The notes under the pieces: model-generated
The model's input: only the letters and a program-made list of their open reading frames with translations
Database searches by the model: none
Told to the model about the DNA's origin: nothing
Made by a program: the position numbers and the translations under genes
NCBI GenBank assembly: GCA_023701205.1
Contig: JAMPXJ010000023.1
Coordinates: 1 to 64,000, forward strand
Length of the DNA: 64,000 nucleotides
Source: Oligoflexia bacterium
GTDB lineage: Bacteria; Bdellovibrionota; UBA1018
Direction of reading: 5' to 3'
Part shown: piece by piece, positions 52,980 to 60,785 of the stretch
How positions within the stretch are numbered: the stretch's first letter is position 1
Layout: each line of letters begins with the position of its first letter

Positions 52980-55052
52980 ATGGCGGAAATAGCGGCCCCC
53001 GGCCGTTTCACCCGGGTACAGCTCCGGTTCCACTTGAGGGAGTGGCTCGTCGATCTCGTCCTGGCGTTCCTGCTCGGATCGTCGGGGCTCCTGGGGCTCG
53101 CTCTGGTCAACGATTCCCATCTCTGGAACGAGCTGATCGAAGGGAGGCCGACGGTCGCGCCGCTCGGAAAGGTGATCCGTCGCCAGGGAGGCGTCCGCCT
53201 GCGAAGCGACGGGGCGTTGATCTGGAGGGAACTCCCCCTGGTGGAGACCGTTTCGGCGGGGGATACCATTTTCACGGGCGACGATGGCGTGGCCGAGCTC
53301 AAGCTGGATGCCGGAATCACGGCTGAAATCCAGCCGAATTCCCTGATCCGCGTGCAGGCCGCGGAGAAGGGAGACCTGGCCGGCGGTTCGGTTGCCTTCG
53401 GAGGCTGGCTGAGGCCGATCCAAGCCGTCATCCAGAAGGCCCCCGCCTTGAGAATCGATAAAGGCGGCGCGCGCTTCAGCTTGGCCACCCGGGTTCCGCT
53501 TCGGGTGATGGCCAGGGAGAAGAGCTTCAAGATCGCGTCGTCCGCGGTCGAACCCTCCTCGACGGCGTCCATGGAGGCGCGTCGATTCGAAGTGCAGGTG
53601 GATCCGGATGCCGCGCCGGCAGAAAGCGTCAAGATCCTGGCGTCCGATCCGAAGGGGGTAGCGCTCCTCGATGGGGAGCTGCCGCTCGCGCGCCCGGCGG
53701 GGGTTCGTCCGCTCGCGCCCCGCGAAGGCGAGCGCCTGGTGATGGGGGAGCTCGCTTTCGGAGGGTTCAGAAGCGTCGGAGAAGTCGAGTTCAGGCTGGA
53801 GTGGCTGGGCGACGCTGCCGGCAGTGCGGAGCTCCGGGTGGAGTCGAAGGGGGGGGCGTTCGCCAGAAACCTCGTGGACATCCGGCCCGGTGAATCCAGT
53901 CGCCGAATGGCGCTCGGATCGGGAGAATATCGTTGGCGGCTGGGTTTCATTCGGAAGGGCCAGGCGGCCGTGGAGGAATGGAGCTCCTGGCGTACCTTCA
54001 AGGTCGAGCTTCTGACGGCTCCCGAGATGCTGACTCCGTCGGAAAACGCGGTTTTCCGCGTCGCTCCTGGCTCGGAGCGGTTCGTGAGCTTCAGCTGGAA
54101 GCCAGTGCCTTCCGGTTACAGGACGGAAATCCGCCTCAACGGTGCGGCACCGGTCGCGGCGGGGCCCGGCGGAACCAGCCTGAAGCTTCCGCTTGGCGAG
54201 TATCAGTGGGAGGCGCGGAATATCGCCAGCAGCGGGCAGGCGTCCGCCTGGACGCGGGGCGGTCGGTTCGCCATCCGGCCCGAAGAGCAGAGTGAAAGCA
54301 GGCAGGAAGAGGGCGAAGAGAAGCCGGAGACCGGTACGGTGTCCCGGCCGGAGGCGAAGACGCCGAAGGAGCCCGTCGAGCCCGCCCAAGCGACGCCGGA
54401 TAAACCGGTCATCAGACCTCTGCCGGCACTGGAAGCGGTCGGCGGGGCGGCGAATACGCGGCTGGGAAGCGCCGCCGCGGCCGGACAACTGCACGAGATC
54501 CGCGTTTCGCTGCGCTGGTCTCCCGTCGAGGGCGCGCGCTCCTATCGATTGTGGGTCTATCAGCCTGATGGACGCGAGATGCTCGAGGAGGAGCTCGAGC
54601 AACCGTCATTCACGTTGGCGCTTCGCTCGGTCGATGAGAGCGACTACTCCTATCGCGTCGTGGCCGACCTCGAAGACGGCCGACAGGTCGCCACCGGCAG
54701 GATTCCCATCCGCATCGAGCTGGCCGCGCCGGAGCCCAAGCTGCCCGGCGATGGCAGGAGGGTTCCGGCCAGGGAAGATCTGATGTTCACGTGGGAGAGC
54801 ACCTTGCTTACGGACTATTACCAGTTCGAGATTTCCGAGGATCCGACCTTCCGGCGGGTCAAGCTCAGTGAGCGGGTCAAGACGAACGTTTTCATTCTTG
54901 AATCCGTCGGGGAATCGGTCGGAATATCGGAGGCTCCGGAACCGCGGGGCAAGGTCGAAAAGAGATTGTTCTGGAGAGTGAGGAGCTTCGCGGGAAAGCG
55001 GCAAAGCGGCTGGAGCCGGGTTCAAAGGATCCGAATCGGCAGTCCGCATTGA
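52980..55052 (+). CDS. FecR-like protein with repeated beta domains
   Basis: ATG 52980 gives 690 residues; AAAGGA precedes it. A membrane helix (about 25-45) leads to a FecR-like region (APLGKVIRRQGGVRLRSDG, VSAGDTIFTGDDGVAELKLDAGITAEIQPNSLIRV). Several fibronectin-like beta repeats follow, with LRWSPVEGARSYRLWVYQPDGREMLEE and FTWESTLLTDYYQFEISEDPTF. A Pro/Glu-rich linker (about 435-485) separates two groups. It probably spans the periplasm and links the phosphatase and barrel genes next to it functionally. Confidence 0.8.
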   Translation: MAEIAAPGRFTRVQLRFHLREWLVDLVLAFLLGSSGLLGLALVNDSHLWNELIEGRPTVAPLGKVIRRQGGVRLRSDGALIWRELPLVETVSAGDTIFTGDDGVAELKLDAGITAEIQPNSLIRVQAAEKGDLAGGSVAFGGWLRPIQAVIQKAPALRIDKGGARFSLATRVPLRVMAREKSFKIASSAVEPSSTASMEARRFEVQVDPDAAPAESVKILASDPKGVALLDGELPLARPAGVRPLAPREGERLVMGELAFGGFRSVGEVEFRLEWLGDAAGSAELRVESKGGAFARNLVDIRPGESSRRMALGSGEYRWRLGFIRKGQAAVEEWSSWRTFKVELLTAPEMLTPSENAVFRVAPGSERFVSFSWKPVPSGYRTEIRLNGAAPVAAGPGGTSLKLPLGEYQWEARNIASSGQASAWTRGGRFAIRPEEQSESRQEEGEEKPETGTVSRPEAKTPKEPVEPAQATPDKPVIRPLPALEAVGGAANTRLGSAAAAGQLHEIRVSLRWSPVEGARSYRLWVYQPDGREMLEEELEQPSFTLALRSVDESDYSYRVVADLEDGRQVATGRIPIRIELAAPEPKLPGDGRRVPAREDLMFTWESTLLTDYYQFEISEDPTFRRVKLSERVKTNVFILESVGESVGISEAPEPRGKVEKRLFWRVRSFAGKRQSGWSRVQRIRIGSPH

Positions 55053-55086
55053 CTCGGACCGCAAAGTCCCGCACACTGGGTTGGAT

Positions 55087-56316
55087 ATGTTGAGAATTCT
55101 CGCGCTCAACGCCAGGGGGCCGCTTCTGGCAATCGTGGCAGGGCTCGTCTTCGGCAAGCCCGCGCTTGCGGCTCGCGGGGATTCCGCCGGACCGATCACG
55201 GTTCCCACCATCGCCCCGATCGCCAGTCCTTCTCCTGTCGCTGCGCCATCTCCGTCGGTTCGTCCCTTGCCGCAGGCGGCGGGCACGCCGGTGGCTGCGC
55301 CCGCGGGTGCGGTAGCTCCGGCAAGACGCGAGCTGAAAAAATATCCCACAGGATACAGCGCGAAGATCCGCCGCGGGGCGAATCCGGCCGCACATCTGGC
55401 TGACGTGATTTTCGATGCCGAGCCATTGGAAATCACGGCGCAAACGGATGGCCGGACGCCAACGGAGTTCCTGATAGAAATCCGGGGAAAGCGGGCCGGA
55501 ACAACCCGCCGGAATCTGTATCATGGCACTCGTGAGATCCGGCTTGATGAGCAGGGACGTTTCGTCTATCCGCTGCGGCTTTCGGCCGCGTTGACCCAGC
55601 TGACCCTTCAGGAGGTGCTGGTCAACGGCGAGGTCCGCAAGGAGGTCATTCAGGTCGAGGTTACCGAATGGCTGGCGGTCCGCGCGTTCAGGCCGGGGGC
55701 GGTGACCGAGCGCAAGGCCTACAGCGTTTCCCCGGGCATCGGAATCACGTCACTGAGCTATGCGCAGGACCGGATGGATTCCTTGAGCGAGATTCTCCTC
55801 ACGGTGAAGCTTTCCGGCACCCTTTCCTTGGGAACGGGCCCGTTCGATCTGGGTGGGAACGTCTTTTTCAATGCGCTGCCGCTGAAGAAAGACCGTAACG
55901 ACCTCCAGTTGCGCGCGCTGGGCGCGAACCTGCGCCTGGGGTACGCGCTGCCCTACTTGCGCGCACCCTGGAGCCTGAAGCTCCTGGGCGGGATCTATTT
56001 CAACACGACCTTCGCGAGTCCTGCCACCTTCGGCTATCAGAATGTCGCGGGTCCCCAGCTGTTTCCGGTCCTGAGCCGGAGCTTCGCCGATCGCTCGGTG
56101 CTCGGGGGGTATCTCAAGTTCTCGCCGGTCGCGGCCTCGTTCTCCCTTCTCTCCTTTTCGAGCCGGGAGGTGGCCGGGGGCCTCTTCTATGTTTTCGGCT
56201 CCCGCGGGGGCGCACCGTTGAGCCTGAGCTTGGATTATGCGGATCTGCGGCTGAGCTACGGGAGCGTGACCGCGCGTTCCAAGGCGCTCACCCTCGGCGG
56301 AGCGATCAACTTCTGA
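55087..56316 (+). CDS. Exported beta-rich protein, probable outer-membrane barrel
   Basis: ATG 55087 (or TTG 55081) gives about 409 residues. The signal peptide (cut near ALA) is followed by a Pro/Ala-rich linker (about 35-80), a small beta domain (ADVIFDAEPLEITAQTDGRTPTEFLIEI) and a C-terminal region of about 200 residues. That region has alternating barrel-like strands and ends GGAINF with terminal Phe. It is about 35 bp after the FecR-like gene and is probably co-transcribed. No family is recognised. Confidence 0.75.
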   Translation: MLRILALNARGPLLAIVAGLVFGKPALAARGDSAGPITVPTIAPIASPSPVAAPSPSVRPLPQAAGTPVAAPAGAVAPARRELKKYPTGYSAKIRRGANPAAHLADVIFDAEPLEITAQTDGRTPTEFLIEIRGKRAGTTRRNLYHGTREIRLDEQGRFVYPLRLSAALTQLTLQEVLVNGEVRKEVIQVEVTEWLAVRAFRPGAVTERKAYSVSPGIGITSLSYAQDRMDSLSEILLTVKLSGTLSLGTGPFDLGGNVFFNALPLKKDRNDLQLRALGANLRLGYALPYLRAPWSLKLLGGIYFNTTFASPATFGYQNVAGPQLFPVLSRSFADRSVLGGYLKFSPVAASFSLLSFSSREVAGGLFYVFGSRGGAPLSLSLDYADLRLSYGSVTARSKALTLGGAINF

Positions 56317-56320
56317 GCGA

Positions 56321-56343
56321 GGGCGCGGGCGATTCCCGCGCCC
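56321..56343 (+). terminator. Hairpin after the envelope cluster
   Basis: GGGCGCGGG (56321-56329) and CCCGCGCCC (56335-56343) form a perfect 9-bp stem with a 5-nt loop, four bases after the stop. There is no T-tract, so efficiency as a terminator is uncertain. Confidence 0.5.
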
Positions 56344-56391
56344 GGGACATTAGGTCCGGCGATCCGGCAAATTTTGCCGGCGGAATGCGCT

Positions 56392-56419
56392 TTGAAATCT
56401 TTTGAATTCTATTTAAAAT
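56392..56419 (+). promoter_or_regulatory. Promoter of the membrane-TPR gene, possibly leaderless
   Basis: TTGAAA (56392-56397) and TAAAAT (56414-56419) are separated by 16 bp and each match the consensus at five of six bases. The predicted start near 56426 is only about two bases before ATG 56428, which has no ribosome site. Confidence 0.4.
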
Positions 56420-56427
56420 TGTCGCTT

Positions 56428-58548
56428 ATGAAACAATGGCGCGTCTGGTCCTCCTGCATTCAAGGCCTGAAACAGGGCTTGCTCGGCTTGAAAGAGGATG
56501 TCTTGCTCCGCTGGCTGCTGCTGGGCGGGTTCGTCTACGCCTGGGTCTTCTCCCAGGGCATCCCGCTCTGGGATGACGATTTCACGAGCTGGTTCTGGAA
56601 GATCAAGGACCAGAGCCTGGGGCGCACCGTTTTCGAGCTGCTCTCGCCGATCTCGACCCAGCCGCAGTACTGGGGGTTCAACGAGCGTCCGCTGCAGGCG
56701 CTGATCTACAAGCTTTTCCACCTCGTGAGCGGTTACGAGGCATGGAGCTACTTCCTCTACAAGAGCGCGGTTTACGCCGGGCTGGGCGCGCTGGTGTATC
56801 TCTGGGCGCAGCGGCTCCTGCCGGCGCGCGCCGCTAACGGAAAGCTCGCGGCCGCGGCCGCGGCGGTATTCCTCCTTCTTGCGCCCGGGCCGATGGCGGC
56901 CCACGTGATCCATGCGGACCTGGCGACGACGGCGGAGCTGCTTTTCCTGTCGCTCACCTATTTCATCTGGGCGGAGGTCGAGCGGACGCCCACCGAGTGG
57001 AGCGGAATGCCCGCGTTTTCCAAGCCGGAGCGCAAGGCCTGGCTCTTGCGTTGGGCGGGGCTCTCCTTTCTCACGTATCTGGGATACAAGTCCAAGGCGG
57101 ATCTGAAGCTCATTCCGGTGATCCTGGGCGCCTACATCCTGCTGGTTCGTCCGCGGCAGTGGCGCTACTTCGCGCTGCCGATCGGCATGATGGCTCTGCT
57201 GGCGGTGCCCTGGGGCAAGTCGATCTTCCAGAAGCTCCCGCCGTTCCTGCCGGGCTCCCAGGGAAGCGAAATCGGCTGGATGTGGCAGCCGGCGAGTCTG
57301 GGACGGCTTCGCGATTTCCTGTGGAATCCGGCGGGCACGGACTTCCTGACCAGCCTGCGGGAGCCGTCGCTTTCGCTGGCCGCGATCCTCGGGCCGTTCC
57401 TGCTCCTTCCGCTCGCGGCTTTCGTGCTCTGGCGCGGACGAGGGGAGGGTTTGGGTCATCGCTGGCGCGCCTGGCGGCGCTTCGCGACCCCGGAGGACCG
57501 CGCGCGACTCTTCGTCGTGATTTGGCTGGCGGTCGTTCTCGTCGGTATCAGCGCGCTTCCGGCCTTGAATTCGATCTTCCGCGTGCGCTACGGAATCCTG
57601 CCGCTCGTGCCGGTCTCGCTCCTGCTGGGTTGGGCCTTCGGCAGCTTCGCCGAGGCGGCGAACGGGGCGCGACAGGCGATCCCGCGCTGGGTCGCCTTGG
57701 GCGCGGTGACGCTTTTTGCCGTGCAGGCGGGAGTGAACTTGACGCGCTCGATTACGTATCGCCGCGATCTCGGCCAGGTCATGGTCGCGGTCGATCAGGT
57801 TTACGAATACTTCGCTCGTAACCATGCCGGCGATAAGCTCGCGTTGTTTCCGGACTTCCGGCCTTATGATTACCGGCCGGACGCTCCGGAATCGATTCGA
57901 GCGAAAGTGTGGCTGGCCAAGCCCGAGGATCTCGGCTCGCGCGAGCCGTACAAGACCTACGCGATATCCTGGAAGCCCTCGCTTTGGGAAAAGGTCGAGG
58001 TGGTGGCCCAGTTCACAGGCTGCCGCGAATCGGTGCTCTTTGACCGGGTGTTCCCGTGCCGCGCGGGCACGGGCGCTTTCCTGATGCGGCTGATCGGCGA
58101 CGATCCGGCCTATCGGCAGGGGGAAGCGCTCCGGCGCGCCGGGGATGTCGCGGGCGCGCGCAAGATTCACGAGGAGTTCGTGGCCAAGCACCCGCACAGC
58201 CTGGCCGGGCAGTTCGTGTTCGGCCTCGAGGCTTATCAGCTCAAGGACTGGGCCGCGGCTCAGCGCGCCTATGCGACCCTGGAGCGGTTCCTCCCGGATC
58301 ATCTTTCGGTCCTCTATAATCACGCGCTCACGCTCAAGGAGCTCGGGCAGATCCAGCCGGCGATCGAGCGCCTCCGCTTCGTCACGGCGGTCGAGCCGCG
58401 CAACTACGCGGCCCTGATCAATCTTTATTGGGCGTATGTGAAAGCGGGCGAGGAAAAGAAGGCGAGAAAGACCCTGTTCGCCATGAAGCAGGCTTTCCCG
58501 GAGGACAAGGAAGTCAACCGCCTGCTCGCGAGCGCGTCCGGGAAGTGA
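56428..58548 (+). CDS. Polytopic membrane protein with C-terminal TPR repeats
   Basis: ATG 56428 gives 706 residues. About ten hydrophobic segments occupy residues 25-460, with an early WDDDFTSWFW motif reminiscent of the acidic loop of GT-C (PMT/ArnT-like) glycosyltransferases. A soluble part follows, and residues about 560-700 are tetratricopeptide repeats (GEALRRAGDVAGARKIHEEFVAKHPHSLAGQ). The architecture fits a lipid-linked-sugar glycosyltransferase with a TPR docking region, but the acidic residues are the only catalytic hint. The next gene starts two bases after the stop. Confidence 0.75.
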   Translation: MKQWRVWSSCIQGLKQGLLGLKEDVLLRWLLLGGFVYAWVFSQGIPLWDDDFTSWFWKIKDQSLGRTVFELLSPISTQPQYWGFNERPLQALIYKLFHLVSGYEAWSYFLYKSAVYAGLGALVYLWAQRLLPARAANGKLAAAAAAVFLLLAPGPMAAHVIHADLATTAELLFLSLTYFIWAEVERTPTEWSGMPAFSKPERKAWLLRWAGLSFLTYLGYKSKADLKLIPVILGAYILLVRPRQWRYFALPIGMMALLAVPWGKSIFQKLPPFLPGSQGSEIGWMWQPASLGRLRDFLWNPAGTDFLTSLREPSLSLAAILGPFLLLPLAAFVLWRGRGEGLGHRWRAWRRFATPEDRARLFVVIWLAVVLVGISALPALNSIFRVRYGILPLVPVSLLLGWAFGSFAEAANGARQAIPRWVALGAVTLFAVQAGVNLTRSITYRRDLGQVMVAVDQVYEYFARNHAGDKLALFPDFRPYDYRPDAPESIRAKVWLAKPEDLGSREPYKTYAISWKPSLWEKVEVVAQFTGCRESVLFDRVFPCRAGTGAFLMRLIGDDPAYRQGEALRRAGDVAGARKIHEEFVAKHPHSLAGQFVFGLEAYQLKDWAAAQRAYATLERFLPDHLSVLYNHALTLKELGQIQPAIERLRFVTAVEPRNYAALINLYWAYVKAGEEKKARKTLFAMKQAFPEDKEVNRLLASASGK

Positions 58549-58549
58549 G

Positions 58550-59143
58550 ATGAGCTGGAAGACGTTCTGCATTTTCCGTCATGGGCAGACGGACTGGAAC
58601 GCCGAGGGGCGCTTCCAAGGGCACATCGACGTTCCCATCAACGCCACCGGGCGCTTTCAGGCCCGAGCGCTCGTACCCCAGCTTCGTGCCGAGGGGATCG
58701 AGGCGATCCTGAGCAGCGACCTGCTGCGGGCGCGCGAGACCGCCGAGATCGTCGCGAGCGATCTGCAGGTCGGGATCTATCCCGATCCCCGGCTCCGCGA
58801 GGCGCATCTGGGAGAAGCCCAGGGCCTCACCCGACGGGAGATCGAGGAGCGCTTCGGCACGGAAGTCGTGCTACGCTGGCGCTCCATCGACGTCTCGGAC
58901 GCGGATGTGTCCTATCGCGGCGGAGAGACCGGGCGGCAGGTGATGAGTCGGGTCTACGAAGCGATGGAGAGCTTCGCGCTCGAAACGGATTTTTCCCGCA
59001 TCGGCATCTCGACTCATGGGGGCGTGATCCGGCGGATAATGCAGCGGCTTCTGCCGGTCGGTAGCGAACCGGTGCCGATTCCAAACGGGGTATTGTACAA
59101 GATCGAATTTCACCGGGAGAGCCGGGAATGGAGGCTGAAATGA
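58550..59143 (+). CDS. Histidine phosphatase (phosphoglycerate-mutase-like)
   Basis: The 197-residue product has the catalytic RHG motif in FRHGQTDWNAEGRFQGHIDVPINATG, the acid in LREAHLGEAQG and the second His in ISTHGGVIRRI. It lies in the branch containing cofactor-dependent mutases and small-molecule phosphatases such as CobC and PhoE; the substrate cannot be told. The short distance to the previous gene and a four-base overlap with the next suggest one transcript. Confidence 0.93.
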   Translation: MSWKTFCIFRHGQTDWNAEGRFQGHIDVPINATGRFQARALVPQLRAEGIEAILSSDLLRARETAEIVASDLQVGIYPDPRLREAHLGEAQGLTRREIEERFGTEVVLRWRSIDVSDADVSYRGGETGRQVMSRVYEAMESFALETDFSRIGISTHGGVIRRIMQRLLPVGSEPVPIPNGVLYKIEFHRESREWRLK

Positions 59144-59646
59144 TGAAGGCACGCTGGATCATCGTCTGGGGGCTGGCGCTCGCCCCGCTCGCGCACGCGG
59201 AGCATACCCGCGTGACCTATCCGAGCGCCGTGAGTGTCGAGGTGCTGGGCAAGGGATTGGCTTTCGCCGTTCAGTATGACCGCGTGCTCAATGATGACCT
59301 CGTTGCGGGCTTCGGCTATGGCTCCGTTTCGTTGAATCGCGGCCAGGAAGACACGGGACAGAGCGTTTCGCTGATCCCGGTCTATGCCCATTATTATTTC
59401 ACCCGGGACCAGGCGTCCTTTTTCGGGGCCGCCGGCTTCACGATCGTGACGGATGCGACGAAGAGCAACGGATTGGAGGCCAGTACGGGAGCCCTGAAGT
59501 TCTCCTCGAGCCCGGTCATTCCGGTGATCGGCCTGGGTTACGAGAACCGCACGGATACGGGCTTCCTTTTCCGGGCGACGGCCTACGGGATGCTGGCCAA
59601 GAGCTATGCGCCGTGGGTCGGCGTGACTTTCGGCTACGCTTTCTGA
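59140..59646 (+). CDS. Small exported barrel-like protein
   Basis: ATG 59140 (or 59143), with GGAGG five bases upstream, gives 168 residues. A signal peptide (cut after LAHA) is followed by a beta-rich domain with alternating strands (VSLIPVYAHYYFTRDQASFFGAAGFTIV) and a terminal Phe in VTFGYAF, as in small outer-membrane barrels of the OmpX/OmpW size. No family is assigned. A CCCGG/CCGGG hairpin lies at 59684-59696. Confidence 0.75.
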   Translation: MMKARWIIVWGLALAPLAHAEHTRVTYPSAVSVEVLGKGLAFAVQYDRVLNDDLVAGFGYGSVSLNRGQEDTGQSVSLIPVYAHYYFTRDQASFFGAAGFTIVTDATKSNGLEASTGALKFSSSPVIPVIGLGYENRTDTGFLFRATAYGMLAKSYAPWVGVTFGYAF

Positions 59647-59703
59647 GTTAAGGATATTTAAGATGAAGACAGGAGCTTGCTGACCCGGAGTCCGGGGGCA
59701 ATA

Positions 59704-60243
59704 ATGCGGAATATGGGAATCACCATCCTCGACGAAAACGCGAAGCTCAGGCTTGAGATGGAGAGGGACGAGTCGGATGCCTGCGTCATCCGGCCCGTGG
59801 GCGTGGTCGACGAGGATCTTAACGCGACGGTCATCCTGACGGCGCTCTCGAGCGCCGTTCCTCCTGTCAAGGCATTGAAACTCGATCTCGGGCATGTGAG
59901 CCGGATGAACTCCTGCGGCGTCCGCGAGTGGCTCCTGCTGATGGAGCGCCTGTGCAGATTCCCGAACTGCTCGATCGTCAACGCCAACGAGCTCTTCGTG
60001 GAGCAGGCCAACATCATTCCGGGCGTCTTCGGCAAGAAGGCGACCGTGAAGGTCGAGTCCTTCCAGGCGCCTTATCACTGCGGGGTCTGCGCCCGGGACT
60101 GCATCAAGCTGATCAGCCCCGGACAGGTGAGGATCGAGGAGGGCGAGCTCAAGGCGCCCGAGTTCCGGTGCGAGAAGTGCCAGGGACCGATGGAGTTCGA
60201 CTGGTCCGAAGAAGAGTATTTCTCCTTCGTCAAGAGGCTCTGA
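59704..60243 (+). CDS. STAS-domain protein with C-terminal zinc ribbon
   Basis: ATG 59704 (after GGGGGC) gives 179 residues. The STAS domain (about 10-110) includes KLDLGHVSRMNSCGVREWLLLMERL, where Ser70 occupies the position phosphorylated in anti-sigma antagonists. The C-terminal part has two Cys pairs, CGVCARDC and CEKC, likely a zinc ribbon. A phosphorylated-switch role is inferred. The stop overlaps the start of the PAS gene by one base. No partner kinase of the RsbW type is visible in the window, but the SpoIIE-type phosphatase lies about 7 kb upstream. Confidence 0.85.
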   Translation: MRNMGITILDENAKLRLEMERDESDACVIRPVGVVDEDLNATVILTALSSAVPPVKALKLDLGHVSRMNSCGVREWLLLMERLCRFPNCSIVNANELFVEQANIIPGVFGKKATVKVESFQAPYHCGVCARDCIKLISPGQVRIEEGELKAPEFRCEKCQGPMEFDWSEEEYFSFVKRL

Positions 60244-60776
60244 TGACCACCGGCACGGATGTCCTGAAGTCCCTGATCCTGACCCTGAAGCCCGCGATCG
60301 AGGCGTCGCTCGACGCGGTCGCGATCGTGGATGCGCGCAACCAGGTCGTCTACTGCAACGTCGCGATGAAGAGCTTTCTGGGGCTCAAGCAGAAGGATCT
60401 GGCGCGGCATCCCGTTTTCTGCGAGCTGGTGAAGATTTCCGCGTGCGAGGGCGACTGTCAGCTGCTCGCGGCGATTCGCCGCGGGAGCGCGCTTCACCTC
60501 GACGAGGTCCCGGCAGCCAAGGGCAAAGGCAGCCAGGCCGAAAAGATCCGGATCTCCCTTCGCGCCGTGCCCCTGCATTCCGAAGGAGGCAAGGGGGAGG
60601 TCGTCGGCGCCGTCGTGAGCCTGCGGGACGCCACGGCGGAGATCGTGCTCCAGGCGAAGTACCATAAGCTCATGGAAATCGTGGCGGAGCGCAACGAGAA
60701 GATCTACCAGCTTGACGAGCAGGTGAAGGTCCTGCGCGGGGCGCTTCGCAAGGCCCGGGTGAACGCCATCACCTGA
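60243..60776 (+). CDS. PAS-domain protein with coiled coil
   Basis: The 177-residue product has a PAS-like domain (about 18-125) with SLDAVAIVDARNQVVYCNVAMKSFLGL and later VVGAVVSLRDATAEI. A C-terminal coiled coil (about 130-172, ERNEKIYQLDEQVKVLRGALRKA) could support dimerisation. Two Cys are in EFSACEGDCQ-like sequence (SACEGDC). No output domain is present, so it probably acts through the STAS protein just upstream. It is convergent with nosZ, with ten bases between the stops. Confidence 0.85.
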   Translation: MTTGTDVLKSLILTLKPAIEASLDAVAIVDARNQVVYCNVAMKSFLGLKQKDLARHPVFCELVKISACEGDCQLLAAIRRGSALHLDEVPAAKGKGSQAEKIRISLRAVPLHSEGGKGEVVGAVVSLRDATAEIVLQAKYHKLMEIVAERNEKIYQLDEQVKVLRGALRKARVNAIT

Positions 60777-60785
60777 GCCGTGCCG

